64,000 bases of DNA from Sporosarcina beigongshangi (lineage in GTDB: Bacteria > Actinomycetota > Actinomycetes > Actinomycetales > Micrococcaceae), in assembly GCF_016820535.1 (NCBI RefSeq), contig NZ_JADHDY010000009.1, positions 62,001-126,000 of the forward strand, read 5' to 3'. Under the pieces are notes generated by a model. It was not told the DNA's origin, did no database searches, and saw only the letters and a list, made by a program, of their open reading frames with translations. Positions 17,757 to 26,952 of this stretch are shown here, one piece after another (the first letter of the stretch is position 1; the number at the start of each line of letters is the position of its first letter). Both the position numbers and the translations under genes were made by a program.

Positions 17757-18918
17757 CAAGCACCCCCGCAATATTTTTCAGCTCTTCGGCTGACAAAACT
17801 TCCAAAAGCACCTCTGCCGTGTGGGCGCCAATGGCTGGTGGGCCATATCGGAGCTGCCAGGGCGTCTTGCTCATTCGGATGGGGCAGCCAACCAGCTCGA
17901 TCGGGTTCCCGTTCGGTCCTTCCGTCTTGACGATCAAGTCGGACCCTTGGCTACGGAGCTCATCCACGGCCTCTTCGGTTGAACGCACTGCAGCCGCCCA
18001 CAGGCCAGCCGGCAGCAGCCGGTCGAGCCAAGTCTGCGTTGTTTCTGTCGAAACTACACGTTCAAGTGCATGCTTCATATCATCGCGTTGGTGCCATGGA
18101 TCCATGAAGGCAAGGCTTGGGAGCTCAAATACCGCCGCGACCTTGTCGGGGGACGCCATAGCAATGGACATCCAGCCATCCATTGTCTTGTAGACACCGA
18201 AAGGCGCGGACAACCATGCCTGTGCTACACCGGATTCTGACCGTTTCCACGACTGGTTCTGGTTCACGAAGGTCGAAATTTCCTGGCACTGCATTGAAAT
18301 AGCCGTTGAATAGAGATCAACTTCGATGTGCTGGCCGACCCCGTGGGTGTGGCGGGCAACAATTGCTGCAAGGATGGCGTTCGAAAGGGTTAGAGCCGTG
18401 GCGTGGTCGACTATGGCTGTTCCTGCCGGGGTTGGAGGATCTCCTGCGCGCCCGGTAGCGGCGGCCAAACCGGACATTGATTGTATAAGTAGATCCTGGC
18501 CCGGACGGTTCTGCTTGGCGAAGACCGAGTCACTTCCCCAGCCAGAGCCGGAACAGTAAATAATGTCCTCCTTCACTTGGCGAAAATCGTCATACCCCAG
18601 TCCAAGTCGATCCATGACCCCCGGACGAAAGTTCTCAACCACCACATCGCACGTCTCCGCCAGTCTGAGCAGGGCGTTGCGGGCTGCGGGATCTTTCAGG
18701 TCGAGGGCTACGGAGCGCTTGTTCCTGTTCATGGCGAGGAAGGCTGCTGAACTTCCGTCGACGAGTTGGCCCATCATTTCCAGATCGCGTTCCCACTCTC
18801 CTTCGAGACGTTCAACTTTGATGACGTCGGCGCCCAGGTCGCCTAATAGTTGCGTGCCGAAAGGGCCCAGCATCATTTGTGTGAAGTCCAGAATTCGGAC
18901 TGAATCTAAAGCCTGCAT
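17743..18918 (-). CDS. Class III CoA-transferase (CaiB/BaiF family)
   Basis: 391 residues from ATG 18918, with AAGGAA upstream and one base after the ligase stop; the longer frame to 19143 overlaps the ligase and is not coding. Family signs are LDFTQMMLGPFGTQLLGDLGADVIKVE at the front and NRPGQDLLIQSMSGL, in which the Asp is the expected catalytic aspartate. It moves CoA between a donor ester and a carboxylic acid. Neighbours are an acyl-CoA ligase and an enoyl-CoA hydratase, a layout reminiscent of carnitine (CaiBCD) and related acid pathways, though the rest of the regulon differs. Confidence 0.92.
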   Translation of the reverse strand: MQALDSVRILDFTQMMLGPFGTQLLGDLGADVIKVERLEGEWERDLEMMGQLVDGSSAAFLAMNRNKRSVALDLKDPAARNALLRLAETCDVVVENFRPGVMDRLGLGYDDFRQVKEDIIYCSGSGWGSDSVFAKQNRPGQDLLIQSMSGLAAATGRAGDPPTPAGTAIVDHATALTLSNAILAAIVARHTHGVGQHIEVDLYSTAISMQCQEISTFVNQNQSWKRSESGVAQAWLSAPFGVYKTMDGWMSIAMASPDKVAAVFELPSLAFMDPWHQRDDMKHALERVVSTETTQTWLDRLLPAGLWAAAVRSTEEAVDELRSQGSDLIVKTEGPNGNPIELVGCPIRMSKTPWQLRYGPPAIGAHTAEVLLEVLSAEELKNIAGVLDGAV

Positions 18919-18919
18919 G

Positions 18920-20629
18920 CTAATTCCTTGCATCTGGTTGGGGCATGGTTTTTTGGAGTTGCGAGTGGGGTTGTGGTTCCTCGCATAGCGAGGTGACGTC
19001 AATGGCGGCGCGATCGATCTTGCCTGTTGAGTTGCGGGGCAGCCGGTCCACAAAGAAGACTGTCTTGGGCTTCTTGTAGCTCGCCAGGTGTGACAGGCAG
19101 ATGCTTGCGACGTCGGCAGCTTGGATCGGGTCCTGGGCATCATTGACTGTGCCGCGTTCGATGATGGCGGTCACGGCCTCACCCCATCGATCATGGGGGA
19201 GACCGATGACGACGGCTGCCGCCACGCCGGGAAGCTGTTCGATGATTCTTTCAACTTCGGCCGGGTGGACGTTGAATCCACCGGATATGATTGTTTGGCT
19301 GGCCCGTCCGGCGATCATCAGGTAACCGTCAGCGTTGACGGTTCCGAGATCACCCGTCGCAAACCAGCCGTTGGCAAGGTTGCTGGCTGATTCCTTGGCC
19401 TGGCCGACATAACCCTGCATGACTGTCTTGCCTCGGACGAAGATTTCGCGATTTCCGGCGGCTGGTTCGCCTGGATCTCCAATGCGGACTTCAATTTCGG
19501 CCAGAGGACGTCCGGCGGAGGAGAGGATGCGAATTGCCTCATCGCGCGATTGCAGGTCACCATGCCTTTCAACCGCCCTTGAATGTTCGGCTCCTGACAG
19601 TGATGAAATCGGGGCGAGAGCCTCGGCCAATCCGTAGAACTGGTGCAACGCCCCGGGGAACAGCTTCTCGGCCATGATGAGCGTGTCCACACTGATTCCG
19701 GAACCTCCATAGGGAACAGCGCGGAGCTGTGGCCGTGGCGTCGCGGCCGGCGACAATGACAAGTCTCGGAGCATGATCGGGATTAACGGCAGGACGGTTA
19801 CCGCGTGCTTGTCGATGCTTTCGAATATCTCTTGGGGCTTGAAGTCCGCCATTGTGACCGTCGCGGCGCCACGGATGGTGCAGTCCAGGCCGATGGACCC
19901 GCCAAAATGGCTCATGGGTGCAACGGCCAAAACCACGTCATGTGGGCCGATCGGCGGCAGGCAGACCCCCGCTAGCGTGGTCTGGGCCATCCACGCTTCG
20001 TGCGTGACCGGAATGCCTTTAGGGGTCCCGGTTGTGCCCGAAGAGTACATCAGCATGACAGTGTCAGAGGCTGCAATCGTGGGTCGTTGCGGACTCCCGG
20101 CATAGTGCTGCAAACGGTCTATCGTGAGGCCGTGGAACGGCACACCGGCCACGGGGAACTCTTCTGCCAGGAGCGACGGCGATACGACGGGTTCCGAATC
20201 CTGGCCCACAGTTCCGACGGCCACAAGTGCCGGCGGAATAGCGGGCTCCCGGCGGAGACACCCGGCTATGGCCAGGGCTTGTCTTGGATCGCAAATGACA
20301 ACACTGGCTCCGCTGTCGGCAGCGATGCTTGCTATTTCGCGTGGATGCAACCTGGCCGACAACGCAACACGAACCATGCCCTCAACAATCACGGCCAATT
20401 CAAGAATCCGGAATTCCGGGCTGTTGGAGCACGCGATAACGACACGGTCCTGCGTCTTGGCCCCTAAACTGCGAAGATAGCCGCCCGCACGGATAACGAG
20501 ACTGTGCAATTCGTGAAACGACAGCCACTTTGTGCCGTCCCACAGCGCCGGGTTGTTTTGATTGCGGGACATTGAACGCAGCAGAAGTGCCGCTACGTTG
20601 TCACCTTCCTCAGCTGTTCTGGGATACAT
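18920..20629 (-). CDS. Acyl-CoA synthetase (AMP-forming, class I adenylating)
   Basis: 569 residues from ATG 20629, which overlaps the end of the preceding gene by 20 bases; the extension to 20800 lies inside that gene. Adenylation motifs are clear: A3 MLMYSSGTTGTPKG, A5 HQFYGLAEA, A7 GWFATGDLG, and A10 with the catalytic Lys in PRNSTGKIDR. It activates a carboxylic acid to its CoA ester. Together with the CoA-transferase downstream it gives two entry routes into the same CoA pathway. Substrate not deducible. Confidence 0.92.
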   Translation of the reverse strand: MYPRTAEEGDNVAALLLRSMSRNQNNPALWDGTKWLSFHELHSLVIRAGGYLRSLGAKTQDRVVIACSNSPEFRILELAVIVEGMVRVALSARLHPREIASIAADSGASVVICDPRQALAIAGCLRREPAIPPALVAVGTVGQDSEPVVSPSLLAEEFPVAGVPFHGLTIDRLQHYAGSPQRPTIAASDTVMLMYSSGTTGTPKGIPVTHEAWMAQTTLAGVCLPPIGPHDVVLAVAPMSHFGGSIGLDCTIRGAATVTMADFKPQEIFESIDKHAVTVLPLIPIMLRDLSLSPAATPRPQLRAVPYGGSGISVDTLIMAEKLFPGALHQFYGLAEALAPISSLSGAEHSRAVERHGDLQSRDEAIRILSSAGRPLAEIEVRIGDPGEPAAGNREIFVRGKTVMQGYVGQAKESASNLANGWFATGDLGTVNADGYLMIAGRASQTIISGGFNVHPAEVERIIEQLPGVAAAVVIGLPHDRWGEAVTAIIERGTVNDAQDPIQAADVASICLSHLASYKKPKTVFFVDRLPRNSTGKIDRAAIDVTSLCEEPQPHSQLQKTMPQPDARN

Positions 20630-21821
20630 GCCGGTTCCAGTGCTGCGTGAATGAATCGAGAATGGCACCGGTGGCCGCCTGTTCACGGATCGCCGTGTGC
20701 AGGTAATGGGAGAACGACTTTTGGAATGTCGGGAAACCGGTGAAACGCGCCCTGAGAAATCCAAGACCAACGGACGGAAAGGTCGCATTGGCGAAGTCAT
20801 GCGTGAATTCGTTGACGTTGTGGCTCAGCCATGCACTTTTTCGTCCAGGCTGGCCGCCGGCATCCGTAAAAGAGCCGGATTGAACCTCTGCGCTCGTGGC
20901 AAAAGCAGCAAAGTCTGCTGCGGCGCGCTTTTGGCCGCTGGCGGCTGAAATCACCAAACCCACCCCTCCGGTGAGTGTCCCCACCGGATGCCCGTCGTGG
21001 GACGGGCTGGGCAAGAACTTGAGCGGACGATGCCCGGCGCGATTCTGCGAATACGTGATGTAGCCGAAGACGTAGGGACTGTAGAGGCAGCCGGCCTGCG
21101 GATCCTTGGTGGCTGCCGACATGGCGTCCAGTACCTGGATTGGGTTTAGTTCGAAGGAATCCGCAGTGCACAAGGACATCAACTCCCTCAGCCGTTGGAG
21201 CGCTCCTGCGAGAACTTCGGAGTCAATTCCCTGGCGCGGCCACCACCCCGGTCGCCCGTCCGGGTGCCGGTTGCCAGTGCCCAGCGTTTGTCCGTCGGAG
21301 ACTGCGGTGAGCTCGCATAGGGAAAGCAGTGTGCCCCAAAGGTGGGTCGGATTGGCGGGAACAACAATTCGGTGCGGGCCGTGGGATTTTGAGAAGTCGG
21401 AGAGTTCCGACCACGTACGGGGGATCTCTGAATCCTGCAGCTCAGCCGGGTCGTATGCCGCAACTTGGGCTGCTGCATCAATTCCCAGACCCCACTGGTG
21501 CCCTTGCCAGGCATAGCTTTGATGGCTGGGACCGACGGCGTCCGTTTCCCGGTCCGCCAGTTGTTCCGTGGTCAAAAGCGAGTTGTAGGAGACGATGGCG
21601 TCACTCGCGACACTGTCGCCTATGAACGGGTGGTCAATGGCCATCAGGTCATATTTTTCGGCCAGCTCCGAGACAGGCGTGTCCTCGAAGGAAGAGAGCG
21701 GGCGGGCATCCCATTCGATCACAGTGTCCGGTTGAATTTCCCGGTAGGCGGCAGATATTGCCCGCAACGCACCCACACCCCTGGGATGGTCCCAGGCCAT
21801 GCCCCTCAAGGTCAATGACAT
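20610..21821 (-). CDS. Solute-binding-protein-like protein lacking a signal peptide
   Basis: 403 residues from ATG 21821, which has GGAG six bases upstream. The fold resembles family 1 extracellular solute-binding proteins (GVGALRAISAAYREIQPDTVIEW, LPSPSHDGHPVGTLTGGVGLVI, WLSHNVNEFTHDF). There is no signal peptide and no lipobox, and no permease or ATPase is nearby. It is the first gene of the CoA-ligase operon, directly behind a LacI-type operator (21878-21895). A cytosolic ligand-binding or chaperone role is possible, but this is inference. Confidence 0.8.
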   Translation of the reverse strand: MSLTLRGMAWDHPRGVGALRAISAAYREIQPDTVIEWDARPLSSFEDTPVSELAEKYDLMAIDHPFIGDSVASDAIVSYNSLLTTEQLADRETDAVGPSHQSYAWQGHQWGLGIDAAAQVAAYDPAELQDSEIPRTWSELSDFSKSHGPHRIVVPANPTHLWGTLLSLCELTAVSDGQTLGTGNRHPDGRPGWWPRQGIDSEVLAGALQRLRELMSLCTADSFELNPIQVLDAMSAATKDPQAGCLYSPYVFGYITYSQNRAGHRPLKFLPSPSHDGHPVGTLTGGVGLVISAASGQKRAAADFAAFATSAEVQSGSFTDAGGQPGRKSAWLSHNVNEFTHDFANATFPSVGLGFLRARFTGFPTFQKSFSHYLHTAIREQAATGAILDSFTQHWNRHVSQNS

Positions 21822-21877
21822 TTGAACTCCATAACTAACACGCTGAAAATGTGAAGTGAAGGTGACGTGCACCTCAT

Positions 21878-21895
21878 TGGTAAAACGATTTACTA
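21878..21895 (-). promoter_or_regulatory. LacI-type operator O2, left operon
   Basis: TGGTAAAACGATTTACTA matches the reverse complement of operator O1 (23091-23108) at 17 of 18 positions. It lies about 57 bases upstream of the start of the left operon (21821). Confidence 0.75.
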
Positions 21896-21943
21896 TTTCA
21901 ATCTCGAGCGCAAGGATGCTTCAGGTTCGTTACCTGATTGTTA

Positions 21944-23020
21944 TCATGAGTTCGGATGGCTCGAAGGGGGGCCTGAGGAGCCCCTAACCATCACCGTAGG
22001 CAGAAGGCCTGCGATTTTCTCGTGCCGGGCCGGCTGCCCGTCCAGTTGGTCCAGGAGCAGCCGCACTGCTCGTTCCCCCAGCTCGCGCAGGGGGAGTGCC
22101 ACCACTGTTAGTCCGGGATTTAGGTAGCGGGCCAGGGGGAAGTCGTGAATTCCAACAATGGACATTTGCTGGGGAACCTGGATATTGGCAAGCTGGCAGG
22201 CATTCATGGCGCCCAGGGCAATGAGGGAGTTGGCTGCAACTATCGCCGTGGCTGCAGGGCCGTTTGCCAAGAGCAACTGCATGGCGCGCGCCCCGTCCTC
22301 CGGAGTGTGTCCGCCGTCCACGATCAGCGATTCGTCGGGCGCAAGGCCCGCCTTGGTCATTTCATCCATCCAGCCTCTCAGGCGCAAGGAGGCGCGGTCT
22401 GCGTGCTGGTCAATGGTGAAGTAGGCAATTTTTGTGTGGCCAAGTTCCAGCAGGTGGGCCGTGATCAGCCGCGCTGCCTGATAGTCATCGACGGCGACGC
22501 TGCCGACAGCTGGATTGGTGGAATCCGCGTTGACCACCACCACGGGCAGGGACTCGGCCGTCTTGGCAATGATGAAGTCCGCGCTGTTGTCAACGGTTTG
22601 CAGCAGAATCCCGTCAATTGCCTTGCCTGAGACCAGCCGCCGAAAAACTTGCTCGTCATTGGCCAGTACGTCGGCGTCGGCCAGGGTCAGCACGTAGCCG
22701 AATTCACTCGCCGCTGCCTGGGCGCCGGCTACGATGTCGCTGTAGATCGGATTGCTGACATCGTGAACGGCCAGGCCAATCACTCCGCTGGATGAAATCC
22801 GCAGTGCGCGGGCGGCGTGGTTCGGCGAATAGTTCAGCGTTCTCGCTGCGTCCAGGATTCGCTCTCGCGTCTCGGCCCTGATGTTGAGGGTCTTGTCCGA
22901 GCTCAGGGCGCGCGAAACTGCGCCCGTGGATACCCCGGCCAGTTTGGCGACATCTGTGATGGTAGCGATGGTAATCCTCCAATGTGGTGCACTCGATCTC
23001 AGACTACAGCCCTCCCGCAT
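21944..23020 (-). CDS. LacI-family transcriptional regulator
   Basis: Helix-turn-helix ITDVAKLAGVSTGAVSRALS followed by a periplasmic-binding-type ligand domain (LRISSSGVIGLAVHDVSNP, NPGLTVVALPLRELGERAV). It probably represses the two flanking operons through O1 and O2 and responds to the pathway substrate. The start is uncertain. ATG 23020 is the nearest canonical codon and adds 17 residues before the usual LacI beginning. The best-placed start is ATC at 22967-22969, six bases after a perfect GGAGG (22976-22980), giving the family-typical front (M)-A-T-I-T-D-V. Either a non-canonical start or a point change of ATG is likely. Confidence 0.88.
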   Translation of the reverse strand: MREGCSLRSSAPHWRITIATITDVAKLAGVSTGAVSRALSSDKTLNIRAETRERILDAARTLNYSPNHAARALRISSSGVIGLAVHDVSNPIYSDIVAGAQAAASEFGYVLTLADADVLANDEQVFRRLVSGKAIDGILLQTVDNSADFIIAKTAESLPVVVVNADSTNPAVGSVAVDDYQAARLITAHLLELGHTKIAYFTIDQHADRASLRLRGWMDEMTKAGLAPDESLIVDGGHTPEDGARAMQLLLANGPAATAIVAANSLIALGAMNACQLANIQVPQQMSIVGIHDFPLARYLNPGLTVVALPLRELGERAVRLLLDQLDGQPARHEKIAGLLPTVMVRGSSGPPSSHPNS

Positions 23021-23090
23021 CCCGTCGAACAGATGTTGAATGTAACGGTTGGGTAACAGGAATGCTGCGGGGTTGACAGTCATTGGTTAA

Positions 23091-23108
23091 TAGTAAATCG
23101 TTTTACTA
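23091..23108 (+). promoter_or_regulatory. LacI-type operator O1, right operon
   Basis: TAGTAAATCGTTTTACTA is an inverted repeat (TAGTAAA, four bases, TTTACTA). A TTGACA box stands just upstream (23073-23078), and the MBL-fold gene starts at 23181. The same sequence recurs inverted at 21878-21895. Confidence 0.75.
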
Positions 23109-23180
23109 GTATGTTTAGTGACGCCGATCACCAACCCAAGAGTGTAGATCGAATCCGAATCCAGCCAGCAGGAGTACAAA

Positions 23181-24119
23181 ATGAGCAACCCAGCCACGTA
23201 TGCAGAAGGTCCGTTTACAGCCATCACCTCGAAGTTGAACGAGTACGAGGGCAATGCCGTTGTCAACGTCTACCTGGTGGAGGGAGGCACTGAGAACGCG
23301 CTGATCGACACGGGCATTCACTCCGGCTACAAGGACATCCAGAAAGTCTTGACGGACAAGGGCATCGGATATGGCGACATCAAGTATGTCCTGAACTCCC
23401 ACGAACACATGGATCATGTAGGCAACAATGCTGCGGTGGTCCGGGACTACGGCGCCAAGATTGGCACCCACCCCAAGTACAAGGACTGGGTCGCGAACAA
23501 TCAACTCAATGCGGAGATGCTTGTCCACCGGTTTGAAGAGGGAAAGTCCTGGGACCTGCAGCAGGAGTACCTTTCCTGGATGGGGCCGGAATCGGCTCCG
23601 GTGGACTTCGAGATTGAGGACGGCGACAAAGTCGAAGTCGGCAATGTTCGCTTGGACATTGTCGGCTTGCCGGGGCATTCATTGGCTGAGGTGGGGTTCC
23701 ACCATGCAGATTCCAACATCCTCATTGTCCTGGACCTGCTGCTGCTGCCGAACGATGTCGTAATCTATTTGCACGAGGACCCGGATATCACCTTGGCATC
23801 GCATGCAAAATTGTCCCAGTTTATCCGTGAGAACGGGGTGCAGACGGTACTTTCAGCGCATGGGCAGCCATGCTCGGCCGAGGAAGCCATTGCTTGGTCG
23901 AATGAGTGCGCGGACCGCGTGCGCAATATTGCGGCGTCGGTTCTGCGGAACATCCGGGAGGCTCCGGGCATCGGATTCGTTGAGCTTCGTGACGTCGTTT
24001 GTGAGGAATTCGGCAAGAGCAAGGAGTGGCGTGCTCTGATCACCATCAACGGTCATGTTGAAAGTCTGCTCCGCAAGGGACTGATCGTTACCCAGGGGAA
24101 CGGGTGGGCCGTCGCGTGA
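23181..24119 (+). CDS. Metallo-beta-lactamase-fold hydrolase
   Basis: 312 residues. The full metal site is visible: NSHEHMDHVG (H74, H76, D78, H79), GLPGHSLAE (H166), D185 in IVLDLLL and SAHGQP (H227). It should be a di-metal hydrolase of a thioester, lactone or similar bond. The C-terminal 80 residues are a small helical winged domain (FVELRDVVCEEFGKSKEWRALI). First gene of the right LacI-controlled operon; AGGAG lies just upstream of the ATG. In a CoA pathway a thioesterase role is possible, in a sugar-acid pathway a lactonase role; the sequence does not decide. Confidence 0.88.
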   Translation: MSNPATYAEGPFTAITSKLNEYEGNAVVNVYLVEGGTENALIDTGIHSGYKDIQKVLTDKGIGYGDIKYVLNSHEHMDHVGNNAAVVRDYGAKIGTHPKYKDWVANNQLNAEMLVHRFEEGKSWDLQQEYLSWMGPESAPVDFEIEDGDKVEVGNVRLDIVGLPGHSLAEVGFHHADSNILIVLDLLLLPNDVVIYLHEDPDITLASHAKLSQFIRENGVQTVLSAHGQPCSAEEAIAWSNECADRVRNIAASVLRNIREAPGIGFVELRDVVCEEFGKSKEWRALITINGHVESLLRKGLIVTQGNGWAVA

Positions 24120-25114
24120 CTGCAGGAATGCCATTGAATCTTGGAACCTTCGCGGTACTGGGAGGGGGCACGATGGGAACACAAATAGCCGTTGTGCTGG
24201 CGTCTTCAGGCCGAACAGTCCGGCTTTGGGTTCGGGCTGCCGCGAATGTCGCCCTCGCGCAGAAACGAATCATCGACGTGGTGGATCAGCTTGTGGCCAA
24301 TGGCCTTTGCTCCATTTCTGATGGCCGGGCTGCCGCCGAAAAGGTGCAAGTCACCACCGAAATGGCGGATGCGGTTGCGGACGCCAGTTTCATCATCGAA
24401 GCGATTGCCGAAGATCTCACGGCGAAGCAGGAGCTGCTGGGCTTGGTAGAGACCTATTGCCACCCAACTGCCGTCCTGTCATCCACAACTTCCGCACTAA
24501 ATGCCTCGGACATTGCCGCTGCACTGGACATTCCGGGACGGTTTGTGATTGCCCATTTTGCCCAGCCGGCACACCTGGTCGACGTCGTCGAGGTTGTGGG
24601 AGGCGAATCCACCGGGCAGGCCGCCATCGACACCGTCACGGCCATGCTGACTGCAATGGGCAAGCGCCCGGTCAGGTGCCCGGATATTCCGGGATTTCTC
24701 TGGGCCAGAATTCAGCACGCCATACTTCGGGAATTCGTCTCACTGGTCGAACAAGGGCATGCAACTGCCGCCGACTGCGACCTCATCCTCAAGGCCGGCT
24801 TAGGCACCAGGCTGCCTGCCATGGGAAGTTTTGAACATGCCGACCTTGCAGGGTTGGATCTTATTTCCGGGCCCGCGGCACAGGCCGTGTGGGCGGATTT
24901 GTCCACCGCGACAAACCCCGCCGAAACGCTCATTGGCACCTTGGTTTCGCAGGGTCGCCTGGGAATGAAGAGCGGCAGCGGATTCTATGACTGGACAGTG
25001 CGGGACCCGGATGAGTTCAAGCGACTGCGGGACGAGGAAATCATTCGCAGGAGCCAGGTCAATCGCGAAAAGAAGGCTGAGGAGTCAGTCCGGGCGGCCA
25101 GGGGTGCGCAATGA
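24104..25114 (+). CDS. 3-hydroxyacyl-CoA dehydrogenase family protein (one N and one C domain)
   Basis: GTG 24104 has AGGGG five bases upstream and overlaps the previous gene by 16 bases; GTG 24116 or ATG 24128 are alternatives. Rossmann motif VLGGGTMGTQIA at the N-terminus, catalytic His-Glu pair in AHFAQPAHLVDVVEV, and a C-terminal helical domain ending GMKSGSGFYDW. About 330 residues, the size also seen in L-gulonate 3-dehydrogenase and carnitine dehydrogenase, which belong to this fold. It oxidises a 3-hydroxy group; whether on a CoA ester or a free hydroxy acid is open. It overlaps the next gene by four bases. Confidence 0.88.
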   Translation: MGRRVTAGMPLNLGTFAVLGGGTMGTQIAVVLASSGRTVRLWVRAAANVALAQKRIIDVVDQLVANGLCSISDGRAAAEKVQVTTEMADAVADASFIIEAIAEDLTAKQELLGLVETYCHPTAVLSSTTSALNASDIAAALDIPGRFVIAHFAQPAHLVDVVEVVGGESTGQAAIDTVTAMLTAMGKRPVRCPDIPGFLWARIQHAILREFVSLVEQGHATAADCDLILKAGLGTRLPAMGSFEHADLAGLDLISGPAAQAVWADLSTATNPAETLIGTLVSQGRLGMKSGSGFYDWTVRDPDEFKRLRDEEIIRRSQVNREKKAEESVRAARGAQ

Positions 25115-26154
25115 AGTCACTTGTCCTGCATGGTCCAGGCGACCTGCGGGTGGAGTCGGGGCCGGACCCGGTTCCCCGGAGGGGAGAGGTGCTTGTTTCC
25201 GGAGCATACGGAGGGATTTGCGGATCCGATCTGCATTATTGGCAGCACGGGGAGAACGGTGCCTTCCAGGTCGAGCAACCGCTTGTGCTGGGGCACGAAT
25301 TCTCCGGACACATCATGCAACTCGGGGCGGACGTTGCCGGCCTGGAGATCGGTCAGCGGGTAACCGTCCACCCAGCCACGACCTGTGGGGCATGCCCCAG
25401 TTGCCAAGGCGGATCCCGCCACCTCTGTGAGAACGGCAGCTATTCGGGTTCGGCAGCAGTTGTGCCCCACCGGGCAGGACTGTTCTCAACCATGCAGGCC
25501 GTGCGGGCGGAGCAAATTAGAATTTTGCCCCCAACGGTGGCCGCTGAACACGGCGCCGTGGCTGAACCGCTGGCTGTCGCCATTCATGCTGTCAGGCGGG
25601 CCGGAAAAATTCGGGGGCTCACGGTGTTGGTCAATGGTGCCGGCCCCGTCGGCGCCCTCGTGGTGGCAGCCGCAAAAGCCGAGGGGGCCGGATTGGTATA
25701 TGCCAGCGACCTGGGCGCCCCGGCCCTTGCCACGGCAGCCGCCATGGGAGCGGATGCGACCATCAACATCGCTGCGGGCGGGCAACTCCCCAAGGACGTT
25801 GACGTGGTTATCGAAGCATCGGGGGCACCTGCAGCGCTTGGCGGGTGCATTGCAAGCGTTCGGCGGGGTGGAACCATAGTTCAAGTGGGCAATCTCCCCG
25901 GCGGACCCATTCTGGCCGAACTCGCTGGAATTGTTGCACGTGAAATCACCTACGTCGGCGCCTTCCGCTTTGACGAGGAGATGACCGACGCCGTCGGACT
26001 TCTGGCAGGCGGCCTGGACGTCAGCCCTGTGGTTACCCACACCTTCAGCTTGGACGACGCCCAGCGTGCATTTGAAACAGCGGCGGACAAGAACATTTCA
26101 AGCAAGGTCCTTCTGGACCTTCGCCCAAGTACCGAAACGAGGCACGTGGCATGA
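25111..26154 (+). CDS. Zinc-dependent alcohol dehydrogenase, L-idonate 5-dehydrogenase-like
   Basis: 347-residue medium-chain dehydrogenase. Catalytic zinc ligands are C37 (GICGSDLHYW), H62 and E63 (GHEFSGH); structural zinc cysteines are C92, C95, C98 and C106. NAD(P) motif NGAGPVGALV. The stretches GGICGSDLHYWQHG and SGSAAVVPHRAG are characteristic of L-idonate 5-dehydrogenase rather than generic alcohol dehydrogenases. The four-base overlaps (ATGA) with the genes on both sides show tight coupling. It oxidises a secondary hydroxyl, probably of a hydroxy or sugar acid. Confidence 0.88.
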   Translation: MKSLVLHGPGDLRVESGPDPVPRRGEVLVSGAYGGICGSDLHYWQHGENGAFQVEQPLVLGHEFSGHIMQLGADVAGLEIGQRVTVHPATTCGACPSCQGGSRHLCENGSYSGSAAVVPHRAGLFSTMQAVRAEQIRILPPTVAAEHGAVAEPLAVAIHAVRRAGKIRGLTVLVNGAGPVGALVVAAAKAEGAGLVYASDLGAPALATAAAMGADATINIAAGGQLPKDVDVVIEASGAPAALGGCIASVRRGGTIVQVGNLPGGPILAELAGIVAREITYVGAFRFDEEMTDAVGLLAGGLDVSPVVTHTFSLDDAQRAFETAADKNISSKVLLDLRPSTETRHVA

Positions 26155-26885
26155 ACAACTTCTCTGTCGACCTTTCCGGGAAAACTGCAGTTGTAACCGG
26201 GGCCAGTGGTGGAATTGGCGGAGCCATCGCGCAAGCACTACTTGACTCCGGCGCCCGGGTGGTGTGCCTGCAACGGCGCGGCGATTGCAGTCTGTCGGGG
26301 GATTTCAGGGTGGTGCAGGCCGACCTGTCTTCGCCAGCGGATACGTTCAGGGCAGCAGAGGAAATCGCTGCCCAGGAACACGTTGACATTCTCGTCAACA
26401 ACGCTGGAATCTCCTTGCGGCACCACTTTGAAGACTTTCCCCTTGAAGACTGGCAAAAAGTGATGCAGGTCGACCTCACCGCTGTCATGCAGCTCTCCCA
26501 GGTCTTTGGGCGCCCCATGATTGCCCGCGGCGAAGGGAAGATCGTCAACATTGCATCCATGCTGTCCTTCAATGGTGGCTTTACAGCTGCGGCCTACTCG
26601 GCAGCCAAAGGCGGAGTCGTGCAGTTGACGAAGTCCATGTGTCACGAGTGGGCACAGCACGGCGTCAACGTGAACGCAATTGCGCCTGGGTACTTCCACA
26701 CCGAACTCAACAAACCTGTTATGGGGGACACCGCGCGCATCCAGCGGATTACCGCGGGCATTCCGACCGGAAGCTGGGGAGAGACAACGGATATTGCGAA
26801 GGCGGCACTATTCCTGGTCTCTGATGCTGCGGACTACATCCATGGGGTCACGCTGCCCGTCGACGGCGGTTACCTGGCAGTTTAA
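26151..26885 (+). CDS. Short-chain dehydrogenase, KduD/gluconate-5-dehydrogenase-like
   Basis: 244 residues. Cofactor motif TGASGGIG, NNAG box, and catalytic Ser-Tyr-Lys in SMLSFNGG / YSAAK. The segment SMLSFNGGF...AAYSAAKGG...EWAQHGVNVNAIAPGYF closely follows 2-dehydro-3-deoxygluconate 5-dehydrogenase (KduD) and gluconate 5-dehydrogenase. It starts inside the preceding gene (ATGA overlap). With the idonate-dehydrogenase-like enzyme upstream it suggests handling of a keto or hydroxy sugar acid. Confidence 0.9.
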   Translation: MNNFSVDLSGKTAVVTGASGGIGGAIAQALLDSGARVVCLQRRGDCSLSGDFRVVQADLSSPADTFRAAEEIAAQEHVDILVNNAGISLRHHFEDFPLEDWQKVMQVDLTAVMQLSQVFGRPMIARGEGKIVNIASMLSFNGGFTAAAYSAAKGGVVQLTKSMCHEWAQHGVNVNAIAPGYFHTELNKPVMGDTARIQRITAGIPTGSWGETTDIAKAALFLVSDAADYIHGVTLPVDGGYLAV

Positions 26886-26952
26886 GCTCCCGCCGCAAGT
26901 AAGCAAGCAATCTCAATGGCTACACCAATATGACAACAATGGAGTGAGTTAT

